From contig OY783200.1 in assembly GCA_963678675.1 (NCBI GenBank), forward strand, positions 20,164,190 through 20,228,189: a stretch of 64,000 nt of DNA, in the 5' to 3' direction. Below, one piece after another: positions 20,720 to 35,265 of this stretch (the first letter of the stretch is position 1; each line of letters begins with the position of its first letter). Both the position numbers and the translations under genes were made by a program. Origin of the DNA: Xiphydria camelus. Lineage: Eukaryota; Arthropoda; Insecta; Hymenoptera; Xiphydriidae. The notes beneath the pieces are model-generated. The model saw only the letters and a program-made list of their open reading frames with translations. It ran no database searches and had not been told where the DNA came from.

Positions 20720-23638
20720 CTTTATGCAGATACGAATTCTATGGCACATATATTATTAATAATTTTCATACAAAAAAATAAATACCTATAACGGTAATTT
20801 TTCCCCTATATTTGTTCCATTGCAATAAGAGGTAGGCTATTTGCAAATATAATGGGGTAGGAGAATAAGGGCAGGGAGGAAGTCGAAAGGAACGAACTAC
20901 AGGTGGCGTCGAGTTGAATAATTGCCTTTCGTTTCCTTTTATTAAAACATCGCAATTCCTGGCGCGCTGCAGGACGCGAGTGCTGCTCGGGGCCGTGCTG
21001 TGATTTACGCCCCGTTGTTTCGAAGCAGAAATAGCGATGCGCATTTTCTACGATGCAGTTGCGGCGCAGCGATGCGGCTGCGATGTTGAAGGCGTGAGCC
21101 GAGCGTGAAATCAAATTTCTAACGTATGCGAAATAACCATTTTCGTACCCCTCCAAACGCACTTTGTTCCTTGTAACGAGTTTCTACCTATCCAAACATA
21201 GATCAGTATCCTAGCTAATGTATCAACATAATAATGTTATTATATTGCAGTTACGTTAATGAGTGAGACATTGAATGTTACTTATATGTTACATACAACG
21301 TTGCGTTAACCGATATGTAAGTGTACAAAACTTTTTAATTCATCAGAAAGGATTTCGAGTCTCGTTGTTACCAAGAAATTATATCCTTTTTCATTTTTCA
21401 TTACAATAATATCAAACAAGATTCTTGTTATATTGCAAAATATTATAAATCGGTGTATCTGTATGAAATTTGAAATTTAATTCATTAGTATTTGAAGTTT
21501 CGCAACTCTACAGAAACTATTTTCCTTAATAAAGAAATCAACCCTGCGGAATTCAAAAAAATTCAGTACAATTTAAGAATAATCTTTACTTCTCATTTTC
21601 AGAAATTCTACAATTCCACTTTGATCTTTGTATAAATTGGAAATACTTCAAAGTTTTTTCTTCCTATCTGTCAGTAAGTGTATGGAACATCAAATTCAAG
21701 CATAAAGCATACCTATCACAAATTTTGTCTTACAATTAATTGAACAACTATTGCAAATCTTCCAGCAGACCGAATTGTACAAATACAACGTATACTGTTA
21801 GAAGTTGTTAAAAGCCTCCAACGTATTTATAAATTAAATACACAAAACTAATTGTAAAATTCAAAAAAAGATTTGGAATTTACGATCAATATTGAAATTT
21901 TACGATATCTTATTTTGTTCTAAAATATCCATTGCTATTTTCCTATACATTACTTCTGAAATTTGTGTTTGTCGAATCAAATTGTTAGTAATTTTACCAC
22001 ACTTTTGTTCTTATTGAAAGCTTCCAACACAATTTGTGAATTCAAAGCAGACATTTTTAACAGTGCATCACACTGAACGAATTCAGTAGCTGCGAGGAAC
22101 CACTACTTTTCCGGACAGCAAAGCCAATCCTGGAGGATTCGCGTGGTCAATTAGCTAATTTATTTCACTCCGACAAATCTTGCTCCGTCGAGGTACCCTG
22201 CAATCAGCAGTAGAGCCGCGCCGGTCGGCAGCAGTTTCTACCGCGCGGAACCGAGACCGCCGTAAACTCGGACGTCGCATTGTCGCCTAATGCGACGAGT
22301 TCGAAAGTGGATCCTCGAGTTTTCCCTGGTCCGGAACCGCGGATGGACCGCTGCACAAGCGGGCAGCCGCGATTATTTCGTCCCCGCGTGACTCGTCGAG
22401 CTCTTCCCCGTTTCCGGAGTCGCTCCAACGCGACATCCTCGCGGGGTAGCGCCTTGGAAATCCTTTCGAGAGACGTGCGTGGAAACCGCTAGATTTATTG
22501 GCTTGTTATTGCCAATCCGAGAAGATCCGAACCGCGCGAATCGACTCACGTCCGCGAAAGTCGAGGAATGTGCACGACTCGTAAGGGTTGAAGAAGGAGA
22601 ATAGCACGGTGGGAATTTTGTTTCCCGAGATAAAAGTAATCGATTTTATAACGTTCTTCTTTAATTCTGGTTCACAAACGTTCCGCGAATCGGGAATGTT
22701 TTTAAAAAATGTTCGTTTTACAATTTTCAATATTTCCCAGGATAATTAGAGACTATTGAAGTATCTGGTTTAAAGAAAAAAGCAAGAGAATACTTCTACA
22801 ATTTCAATTAATGTATTTCCAATTGAAAGAAATCTAAAAAACAAAGGAATGTTCTTCAGCATGGAACGTTCAGCACAAAATAGACTTCTCTTTACTGCAT
22901 AAAAGTTTCACACGCGTTACAAAAGAAACATTGCGAAGGAGCATTTTATAAATATTTTTATTATATTCCTGAAACAAAACCAGAAAAACATTTTGCGAGA
23001 ATGTGCCTCTCTATAATGTTATTCAAAGCATTTCTAATTGAAAGAAATCTAACGGAAACTCGAACAAAATAAATAGCCGCAAAGTAAAATAACAGTTCCG
23101 ACTGTTTTACGATTTCCAGTTAGGGATCGCAGCCAGCCTCCATTCAGAAGTCGTCGAATCGCCAACCCTTCAGGATTTCCTCCACGACGCTGGTGTGATC
23201 GAGTGTCCTTCCAACCCTTAACACCGCACGCGCGTACATAATGGGACGGGATACCGCGACGGCTGCGATTTTACGAGCAACCTGAGTGGATCGGATAATG
23301 GGGAGCAGTTATTTATTGGTAGTTCGAATCACCGACGCGCTACTCCCATTCAAATCTGGCGCGAGGCCGCGGCTGGCACGGTCACCGTCACGAAATGGCG
23401 GCAGCGGGCGCAGATCGGGCAGAATCGTATCGACCAGCAGCTGTGCTCTTTGTTTTCGTCTCTTCTCGCACCCTCTTGCACCCCTTTTCGTACTCTTCTC
23501 AACGAGCGCTGCGCAATGCATGCTTGCACGTTTCGATGCATCTTTCGATAGGAATTGATTGGTACGAATACGAGCATTTCATCTGCTATTTGAAAAAGCA
23601 TTAAGTAAAGCATTCATTTTGTGACTTTCATATTTATA
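20720..23638. other. Gene-free interval, AT-rich with CpG-rich patches
   Basis: Patches at 20880-21170, 22180-22500 and 23280-23560 are GC-rich and open in several frames on both strands, without domain matches or paired splice sites. The AT-rich part between shows no strong repeat. I cannot assign any of it. Confidence 0.35.
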
Positions 23639-24328
23639 CACAGTGTTCACGCCCAGGTTCCGAGACTGGATGGAAACCTGGTTACTTCAAACGTGTCGCA
23701 TTCGACGGACCAATAGCTAGGTTGCTCTTTCCTGCTGTCACTACGGCCATCTATTAATTGGAAATCGAACTGCGTAGACCTCGAGACGCCGAAATTATCG
23801 ACGTCTAATGGAGAAATGCAACCTGTGAATAAAATGTTAATATAACCAAAAATCATAACCTGTACCTGCTCAGTGACTCGGCGATTGTTTATGTTCTCCA
23901 ATTATGTATCTGCCACGAAGTTAACGAGTGACTTCAGAATAGAAGACGAATTAATTTTAGTTACCTACTCCTAAAGGTAAGAGAGTACCTATTTCCACGT
24001 CACCCTGGAAATACTAGAGTGTTCTGAACGCGTATCTTTAGGGGTATCTAAAAGTAATTCTTCTTCCCACCTGAAGTCAGTCGTTTTAACTTCGTGGTAG
24101 ATACGTATTTGAGGAACACATGAATAACCACAGACTTACTGAATAGGTACATGTTATGATTTTCGGCTATATTGATATTTTATCGATAGTTAATATTTGA
24201 TTGATAGTTCGGTTTCCAATTGAGAGATGGCTGTAGTAATGACAGGAGAGGCCAGTCGTGTCATCGTAATGCGGCACATTTGAAATAAGCTCCACCCAGT
24301 CTCGGAGCCTGCATGTGAACACCCTATG
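23639..24328. mobile_element. 690-bp full-length hairpin element flanked by TA
   Basis: The left end (AGTGTTCACGCCCAGGTTCC) pairs with the right end (GGAGCCTGCATGTGAACACC). Complementarity then continues inward through AATTGGAAATCGAACT, AAAATCATAACCTGTACCT and CACGAAGTTAA to the centre near 23985. Arms are about 345 bp with many mismatches. TA flanks both ends (23637-23638 and 24329-24330). It has no plausible coding function, and the minus-strand frames inside it are accidental. Confidence 0.75.
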
Positions 24329-24664
24329 TACCAATCCTCCTGAAGACCTACACAAAGAAAGAAAGTCTACCATTAAAATCTTATTCTCTCTTTTATTCTT
24401 TTCTTTTTATCGGAGCTTTCATGCCATAATCGAGGAGGAAAGTTCGAAATGGTGAAAGTACGAAATAACCAGAAACTGGAAGCCAACATTTCGTTCTAGG
24501 CTTCGAGAAACGGAAGCAGCGAAAAAAGAGAGGGGCGGGAGAAAGGAGAGGGAGGGGACGTTTCGCTTGGAATTGATATCGAATCCAACTTTGAAATTTA
24601 CGGCCGGCAGTACGTCACAGCTCCTTTTTACGCTCTTTGCTATCCAAGCTTTTTCGTCGCCACA

Positions 24665-24667
<3 letters not shown>

Positions 24668-24710
<43 letters not shown>

Positions 24711-24720
24711 TTTCTCTCTT
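24668..24720. repeat. CT microsatellite
   Basis: This is a CT dinucleotide run with a few interruptions. It generates spurious Ser/Leu and Arg/Glu frames on the two strands. Confidence 0.9.
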
Positions 24721-25507
24721 CCTCTCGCACTCCCTCTCTCGCTTTCAGCTTCGAACTCTCCCGGCCCCTCGATCCTCCTCCTCCTCTTCGCCATCCCACG
24801 AGGAACACTCACGAGAACGTGGCGAAATTGCGCTAATTATGTATGTCCCTGGCAAACGGCCGCTGGGATTATTGAAAAGTTCGCGTCATTTCAGCTGCAG
24901 CTTCGCGTGACGAGTTCAGTGTCACGTGGGAGAAAGCAGACGAAAGGAGAATAATTCTTCGAATTCTCTCTCGAATCCAATTTATGGTTCTTTTGAAGTC
25001 TAATTGTACAGTCATGTGCATTTCACTTTTCAAGTTGAAGTCCTTTCATATTTTCGACATGATTTGTTGCATTTCAATTATTTCATAGATACTATCGATT
25101 TCTTAGAATATAAATTCATCCCGAGAAGGGAATATTATACAGTTGTTGTTAATGGGTGCCCTCTTTGTGTATAAGCGATATATGAAAATAAAGCTTCTTT
25201 AGGAAGCAAACTGACTATTGACCATTATGACTATTATAGTCCTTTATGCTTATGGCACTCTAAAAGTAAAAGCGGGCTTAGAATACCATACAGTGTCTTA
25301 TAAGATTTATTTCATAATATTAAATGAAATATTTAATAGAATTGAAAAATTGTATTCTAAATCCAATTTTAAAATATAGTATCTTTCCAGATAAGTAAAA
25401 TATCGAAAAGGAAGGATACTCATTCAGAAATAAAATATATTCTTGAGTAAGTCTATTGAAATTATTAATTTTTCGCACACTGAGAAAACACTTTATTTAT
25501 GTTTAGT

Positions 25508-25700
25508 ACGTGTACTTGATTATGGCGAAAGAAATTTTCTTTTGGATTAAGTAAATATTCATTTGTTATTATGCTTTTTCTGCTTGTGTGTGAATGGAAG
25601 AGATATTCTAATAAATTATTAATATAATATATATTTACTTAGCCAATTAAATATTTCTCTTTCGCTATAATTAAGTATACATTTATTAACTACAAATAAA
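25508..25700. mobile_element. Foldback MITE, family 2, copy 2
   Basis: It matches 10938-11125 over its whole length (ACTTGATTATGGCGAAAGAA ... TACATTTATTAACTACAAAT). The inner arms GTAAATATTC / ATATTTACTTAGCC are partly complementary. Confidence 0.65.
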
Positions 25701-26284
25701 CTCTTTTCTCCATACACAAAAAACTTATTTCAAATATCAGAAACTATCTTAGAAAAGAGAGTTTCTCCCCAAGAAGTGATTTTAAGAAAGCATTTCGTAT
25801 AATACTAGTGTGACTTTGAGCCGATGCGCATTTCTAACTCCGTTTTTGAATATGCGGTAAAAAGGTGAGTACTTCTATTTACATACACGTAGATATATGA
25901 ATGATCGTACGTATAGCATATCTAAAGCCGCAGAAAAAGGGGCAGGAAATACGAGTATATAAATGTAAGTATAGCTACATACTATCTTCTTCGCTCGGAG
26001 TCTTACATTTTCAACCCCATCCCCGCAATCCGCTTAACAGGATAGGGAGGGAGAAAAAAACTGCAGAGAAACAGAAGCCATTCCCATTTTCCGGGTTTAC
26101 GACAGACGCGTAATAAAATTTGTACGAGCAAAATAGTCCTGACAACGATCGCATCGGCACGTGGTATATATTTCTCGCTCGCTCGTTCGTTTCGAAGTTT
26201 AAAAATCAACATATCCATCTTTCAGAATCGAAACGTACTTAACATTCTCGTAATTAGTAAAAGTAACGTTGACTGCAGTAATGA
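25701..26284. other. Unassigned interval
   Basis: Two short frames overlap on opposite strands (25901-26218), with nothing recognisable. Confidence 0.35.
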
Positions 26285-26552
26285 ATATGCATGGGAGTAA
26301 TTGAGGCATGTAAACGGAAAAGGTGGGAAAGTGCCAAAACTAAAATTATTGAAAAATCAAATAAATTTGTTTAAAACTGAATACTTTGCTACCTTTTGAA
26401 CGCTCTATAAACTAAAACTGAATGAGGAGACACTTACATCCATCACTAGATTATTGGCGATGGCATTTACACCTATTTTTATAAAAAATCTTATTTTTGC
26501 GAGGTAATGCACATTCAGCCTTTTCCCTTTACATGCCTCAACTACTGCACGA
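26285..26552. mobile_element. TIR element of about 268 bp
   Basis: TTGAGGCATGTAAACGGAAA on the left is matched by the complement of TTTCCCTTTACATGCCTCAA on the right. It is non-coding and lies just upstream of the filamin-like fragment. Confidence 0.6.
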
Positions 26553-26701
26553 GATAATATTAATTATTAAAATTAAAATAAAACTCGGTATGAAAATGTT
26601 ACGGCGAAATCTCACTTACAACGGGAGGCTACAGTGTGGAAAGCTGAAATTTAGTTCAAATTTTCTTTATTCTACAGCCAAAAAAAGCTGAAGACGAATA
26701 A

Positions 26702-26857
26702 GGACAGAAAAATCTTCAGCAGTCGCACATCAAGAACCGTGGAGAAGGACTGTATGAAGTGACTTATCAGCCACCCTCGGTGGGTAGCATCGTTATTGTC
26801 ATCGTAAAATACGGAGGGCAAAACGTGCCCAATACTCCGTTCAAAGCAAAGGTTAAT
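26702..26857 (+). pseudogene. Filamin-type immunoglobulin repeat fragment
   Basis: The frame encodes the second half of one filamin (Ig-FLN) repeat. The pattern G-L-Y-E-V-T-Y-Q-P-P, then I-V-K-Y-G-G-Q-N-V-P-N-T-P-F-K, is the standard strand C-to-G signature of actin-crosslinking filamins. An exon-like context exists: a good acceptor (TTCTTTATTCTACAG, ending 26679) lies upstream and a GT (AAAG|GTTAAT) follows at 26852. However, a TAA at 26699-26701 breaks the frame from that acceptor. The frame continues past the donor into unrelated repeat sequence up to 27043. No second filamin exon is recognisable nearby, although a complete filamin has more than 20 repeats. A genomic duplication of one exon that then decayed fits best. 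A real exon using a later acceptor (CTTCAG near 26719) is the alternative. Confidence 0.55.
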
Positions 26858-26974
26858 CCCAATAAACTCCATAAGACTCTGCTTTCGGGCCACACAAGTA
26901 CACCTTTTGCTTCTCCTCGGAGACCACCGTCGATATTTCCGAGGCCGGATACGGAGATTTCCGCGGTGGAGCGT

Positions 26975-27150
26975 TTCATCCCGGAGTCGGCCTGTGGACT
27001 CGTCAGTAAAGCTAGGCCGACTCCTGCTTTAGACGCTCCGTGAGGAATGGGCAGTTGCGCTCTTGTATATGTACTTGTCCCGTTGTCAGATACTACCGAG
27101 AGCCGAGAGGGGTCGGCGCCACCTGGTGTCGGGCCGCCACAGCGTTACGG
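26975..27150. repeat. GC-rich dispersed repeat, copy 1
   Basis: It holds a hairpin made of GGAGTCGGCCT and AGGCCGACTCC, followed further on by GAGAGCCGAG and GTCGGCGCCACCTGG. A second copy lies at 28470-28655 in the same orientation. Confidence 0.7.
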
Positions 27151-27834
27151 GTGGCCACTAAACAGTTCATTATTTAAAAGCGTCACGTGATGTAAAATTG
27201 AAAATTGTGAATTTTTCGCCGTCTTTCGAATTTCCTCACTTTATAACGCTAATTTCAGCCTGAGAATCTCATTACAAATAGATATTTGATAAGTCAAAGA
27301 AACATATGAGGCTAAACTTATTCACCGGGAAAAGGAACTTTAATCGCCATTATCTTATTATCTATGAGCTTTAGGCCCACATCGATGTATGATACTTTGT
27401 TGTAGATAAAAATACGTGTGTGTATAATAACATATAATAAAAAACAGTTTTTATAGAAAAATTGTTAGATGTGAAACATCGAAATTCTTCTTTGTAGAAA
27501 GTATGCGATAGGAACTACGTGAACACGTGCGCCAGTGCGCATTTGTATTTATGACTGTGATACTATTAAACAGTACCGATGACAGAGTTAAGAGAGAGAC
27601 GTGCTAACCAATGATCAATCAATCCTCAAGCTTTCATTAATGATGGTAAATACTGCTTCGCGTACACCGATACAGTGAGCGTGGAGTAGTAAGTGGGGAA
27701 GCTAGCAGTCGGTGAAAGGGGACCACCGAGTCGTGGCGGAGAGAGCCGATGCGTCCCGAGTAAGCGTATAGACATTCCAGCGACGTTTCACGAGGCTACG
27801 ATAACAGCCGTTCTCACCGCCGAAGCGCGGCATA
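27151..27834. other. Unassigned interval
   Basis: No gene or strong repeat is seen. Confidence 0.35.
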
Positions 27835-28310
27835 AGATGTTTCACATCAAAAATAATATTCATGTCCGAGCGTTCGTGCAAACAGGCCTCGGGACTCGAG
27901 ATATAAATTTTGGAATTTTTACAGTTTCCGCCGCGCGCCATATAAACTTTAAGTAAAAGCGCTCTTCCAAATAAATAGATGAAACATATCGCCCCCTTAA
28001 TACTACAACTAGGTAACTCAAATTTTCGGTATTTTCAGTGATCTACTTTGTACCCAACTTTGTACCCAACTTTGTACGCTCTTTTCGGTGCTACAACGAG
28101 ATAAGTTCTGTGTCGTATATATATTTAAGGTTAAAAATCCAGTAATACGATATAGATACAGTCACTCTAAAGTGACTAATATATGCATGCAATAAATGCA
28201 CAATTTGAATATCCAAAATTCGAGTTACTTAGTTGTAGTATTAAGAGCACGATATGATAGATAATTTATTTTATTTTAAAGGCTTAATTTCCTGTTATTT
28301 TATTATGTAA
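27835..28310. repeat. Left arm of an inverted pair, split by a MITE
   Basis: Segments 27840-27983 and 28258-28305 match, in reverse complement and in the same order, 29155-29330. Shared landmarks are CAGGCCTCG / AAGGCCTATTTGCACGAACG, AAAGCGCTCT and AAAGGCTTAATTTCCTGTTA. The element at 27984-28257 interrupts this arm but not the other. Confidence 0.65.
27984..28257. mobile_element. TIR element inserted in the left arm
   Basis: Inverted ends share TTAATACTACAACTAGGTAA and its complement, extended outward by CATATCG / CGATATG. The interior carries a tandem GTACCCAACTTT run. Absence from the opposite arm at 29.2 kb supports recent insertion. Confidence 0.7.
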
Positions 28311-28469
28311 AAAGATAATCAGTCGTTTTCACTTTCGCAACTTACCATAAGTATTGCTGCAAATTCTTGTATGATATCCATCGTAAAAACACGAGAAACA
28401 TAAATAATTTTGACATCTCGCGCATCTTATAAACGATACCTCTTTACAATTACATTTCGAATTTCGCTG

Positions 28470-28655
28470 TTTTGACCCGGAGTCGGCCTGTGGACTCGTC
28501 AGTGAGGCTAGGCCGACTCCTCCCTTAGACGCTCTGTGGTCCGCCGTTGGACTACCGCCGTTGGACTACCGAGAGCCGAGCGCCGAGAGCCGAGAGCCTG
28601 GGGCCAGCAGCTGCGAGCCGAGAGAGTCGGCGCCATCTAGCGTCAAGCCGCCACA
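28470..28655. repeat. GC-rich dispersed repeat, copy 2
   Basis: It repeats the GGAGTCGGCCT...AGGCCGACTCC hairpin and the GAGAGCCGAG and GTCGGCGCCA segments of 26975-27150. Extra short duplications (CCGCCGTTGGACTA, CCGAGAG) are present here. Confidence 0.7.
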
Positions 28656-29149
28656 ACAGTGAAAGCCATATTTACATATCAGGACAACTCAGGTTTTAGA
28701 GAAAAATTCCTTTACAGGTCTTCTTAGACTTCACCAGGTCTATTCAGTTTTAAACACATCTTAATAGGTCTATTCAGTATTGAACAGGTCAAGATATTCG
28801 ACCCGGGATGCTGTTACATCTTACTAGGCTACTTTAGGTTTTGCCAGTACAAAAAACTCGACCCGGGGCGTTTGAGTGTGAGATGAAGCCGTAGTGTGTC
28901 CGACATATCGATATATTGATGAAAATATATCGAAATATCCATTTCGAATCATTGGTAATCCGCATCAACGTTGTGGAATATGATAGGTATAAGCAATTTA
29001 TGGATTTTACAATTTCTTTTGAGGTTAGGGAAAACCAGAAGACGCGATGGGTTAAATCTAACATCGGAATCGTCTTCAGCGGCCAAAAATACAGAGGGGT
29101 CTAACCTCTGTGACAGAATTATTTTTTGCGTGCCTGTGTTATTTTTTTT
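28656..29149. other. Loop region of the inverted pair
   Basis: It contains two spaced copies of AGGTCTATTCAGT (28736 and 28779, about 43 bp apart) and two copies of TCGACCCGGG. There is no supported gene. Confidence 0.4.
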
Positions 29150-29330
29150 ATAATGTAACAGGAAATTAAGCCTTTAAAATAAAACAAATTATCTTGTAAT
29201 TTTTCATCCATTCATTTGGGAGAGCGCTTTCGCTGGTTCATACGATGCGCAACGGAAATTGTAAACATGTAGATATTCATATCTTTTGTTCCAAGGCCTA
29301 TTTGCACGAACGCTCGTATATGTATATTCC
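29150..29330. repeat. Right arm of the inverted pair
   Basis: It is the reverse complement of the interrupted left arm, and this copy retains the uninterrupted order. Confidence 0.65.
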
Positions 29331-29414
29331 TTTTTTGGCCGTAGAATACCCTAGAGAAAATTTGAACAAAATCTCAGCTTTTTTTCAACACTGTAGCCTC
29401 CTCTTGCTAGTTAA

Positions 29415-33309
<3,895 letters not shown>

Positions 33310-33313
33310 TTAA

Positions 33314-33591
33314 CCCTAGAACGGTACACATGGGTCACAGGTACCTAGAAGGTTTCTGATTTTTCCGACGTTGCTCTTCTTCTGCAGCTCGTAGTTTGTT
33401 AACTAATTAATAATTGTTCCTTTCGCCAATTCATATAATACACATAGCTTACAGTCTGCCGTTTAGATTTTACGTATTTTGAAAGCAAAAATAAAATTGC
33501 AGACAAGAGTTAAAGCGCTTTCTGTCGGCTGGGTAGCTATGACCCATACGTACCGTTGTAAGAGTTAAAATATACGTGTACTACTCTAGGG
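33314..33591. mobile_element. PiggyBac-like MITE (278 bp) flanked by TTAA
   Basis: TTAA occurs on both sides (33310-33313 and 33592-33595). The ends are CCCTAGA and TCTAGGG, matching the TTAA|CCCTAGA start of classical piggyBac. A longer subterminal inverted repeat follows (ACGGTACACATGGGTCA versus TGACCCATACGTACCGT). There is no open frame of note. Confidence 0.85.
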
Positions 33592-33595
33592 TTAA

Positions 33596-34201
33596 TTCGT
33601 ACAAATATATCATCGTAATTAAACGACTTTTTAGTAATTATAGAAACATTGCAACCCATATGAAAATTGCTACATAATAGGTACAATAATATCCAAGTCA
33701 ATAAAAAAAATCCACAACCCATGAATCAACTGACCAATAACATATAGCAGAGTGCTTTAAAAACAATCCGAAAGTCGACTTTCCCCGGTATCTCCTTTCG
33801 ACGACATGATACGATCGAGCAAACGTTCCAAGAGCGAACCTGGCACTGGTATGTTTGCTTCCGGAATTCGGATCAGCGCCTTGCCAAGTGGCTCGGGTCT
33901 CTTCGGCTAGGTATTCGTCGAAATCCCACCCCATCATCCGCCTTGGCGACTTCGAGATGAAGTACCGGACGGTGAAGCAGTGAGGTTGTGATTTTGTGGA
34001 TGGCTGCCCGCCCCTGCCAGAGGGTCAGGTCGGGAGAGGAATATGGAGGCAGAGAATGGTCGGCGACGGGCCGAACAAAACAGCAGTTAATAATACATTA
34101 GAGTTACGTAAACCCACGACTCAGCGTAACCCTCAGTTTGCAATAACTGTAAACTTTAATTATACCTGAAGTTGAAGTCAACCACCCTGGGTCACTCCTT
34201 T

Positions 34202-34205
<4 letters not shown>
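33596..34205. other. Unassigned interval
   Basis: A CpG-rich patch at 33770-33960 is open in two minus-strand frames but is not recognisable. A sequence ending GGGTAATAAATATTATTATC at 34260-34280, followed by short AATC repeats, looks like the 3' tail of a retroelement. Confidence 0.35.
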
Positions 34206-34247
<42 letters not shown>

Positions 34248-34346
34248 TTGTTCAACACTGGGTAATAAATATTATTATCAATCAATCAATAAAAATCTCT
34301 CTCTCTCTCTCTCTTCCTCCCCTCTCTTCCCCCCTCCCCCTCTCTC
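34206..34346. repeat. TC microsatellites flanking a retroelement-like tail
   Basis: Two TC/CT runs (about 34206-34244 and 34297-34346) border the LINE fragment on its 5' side. Confidence 0.85.
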
Positions 34347-34347
34347 T

Positions 34348-34948
34348 ATAATTATTGACTCCAAACTCAACTTAAAAGAGCATGTCTGCTTTGTCACTGC
34401 AAAAATCAATCGATCCTACTATCAACTGCATCGACTCCGATCTTACAACAACTTTAGCCTTCAAAAAATCTTCGTCATCGCTTTAATTTTACCTCACTTA
34501 GACTACTGTACGGTTGTTCTAAATAGTGCTGGAACTGTTCTCAATCTCAAGCTCCAACGACTAGTTAATAAAGGGATTCGTTATACCTTTGGATTACCGC
34601 GCGATACCCACATTAGTCAATACCGCCGTGAACTTGGTTGGCTTACCATCGAGTCTTGAAGGAAATTGTTCCTCGCCACGCTTACTTATAACACTATCAC
34701 CACTAATCGGCCATTGTTCCTCACTGAACTACTATCATACAGCTCACATAGATCCTCACGTCGGACTGGACATCATCGCTCCCTCACCATACCCATGCAT
34801 AGGACTGAGGCCTTTAAGTCGTCCTTCGCGGTATCTGCTCCATACTTATGGAACACCTTACCGCCGGGTATTATTGAAGTCTCCACACCCGGCGCTTTTA
34901 AAGCAAGAATCAAACAGTGGCTATTCAACCTGGATAACTCTACTTGAC
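34348..34948 (+). pseudogene. 3' end of a jockey/CR1-like LINE reverse transcriptase ORF
   Basis: About 200 codons in one frame encode the region after the catalytic core of a non-LTR reverse transcriptase. I-D-S-K-L-N-L-K-E-H is followed by L-P-H-L-D-Y-C, then K-L-Q-R-L-V-N-K-G-I-R with G-L-P-R-D-T-H-I-S, then G-W-L-T-I-E-S, and finally the L-W-N-T-L-P and F-K-A-R-I-K-Q-W-L end motif. These are standard for jockey/CR1-type elements. One stop, TGA at 34657-34659, interrupts the frame where this family usually has Arg (CGA), consistent with CpG decay. The catalytic FADD box and endonuclease are missing because the copy is 5'-truncated directly at a CT microsatellite. The frame ends at 34948. 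It cannot be functional. Confidence 0.8.
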
Positions 34949-35265
34949 TAAATTCACTGCCCGCGGCAAACATAATCACGCTAGCATTATTTTATATACG
35001 CGCTTAAGCTTACTCCTGTTTACACATAATCTCAATCTACATTATTATTATTATCTGTTTTACCTCACATGCTCGTGCTTAAATTGAATTTTATCTCAAG
35101 TCCAACTATTATTAGCATTTTTTCTTTTTTAGTATTTAGTAATTAGCATAGCTTAGTATTTAGTATTTATAGGACTTACTTATGCTTGTACACTGAGCTC
35201 TGCCAAGAGCACATATTATTTACTCTACTCTGAATAATAAACTTCATCATCATCATCATCATCTC
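34949..35265 (+). mobile_element. 3' UTR and (ATC)n tail of the LINE copy
   Basis: Untranslated sequence follows the LINE stop and ends AATAATAAACTTC then six or so CAT/ATC units, a typical LINE tail. The copy therefore runs from about 34348 to 35265. Confidence 0.7.

Noticed and set aside
23639..24328. Minus-strand frames at 23647-23901 and 24167-24373 as genes
   Set aside because: They mirror each other because they lie in the two arms of a hairpin element.
24419..24836. Overlapping 65-129-codon frames at the CT run
   Set aside because: They are low-complexity Arg/Glu and Ser/Leu frames created by the microsatellite.
33698..33937. 79-codon minus-strand frame near a retroelement-like tail
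   Set aside because: Considered as a retroelement coding remnant, but no conserved motif supports it in any of the open frames.
34589..34951. 120-codon frame overlapping the LINE
   Set aside because: It is a shadow frame; the reverse-transcriptase similarity is in the other frame.
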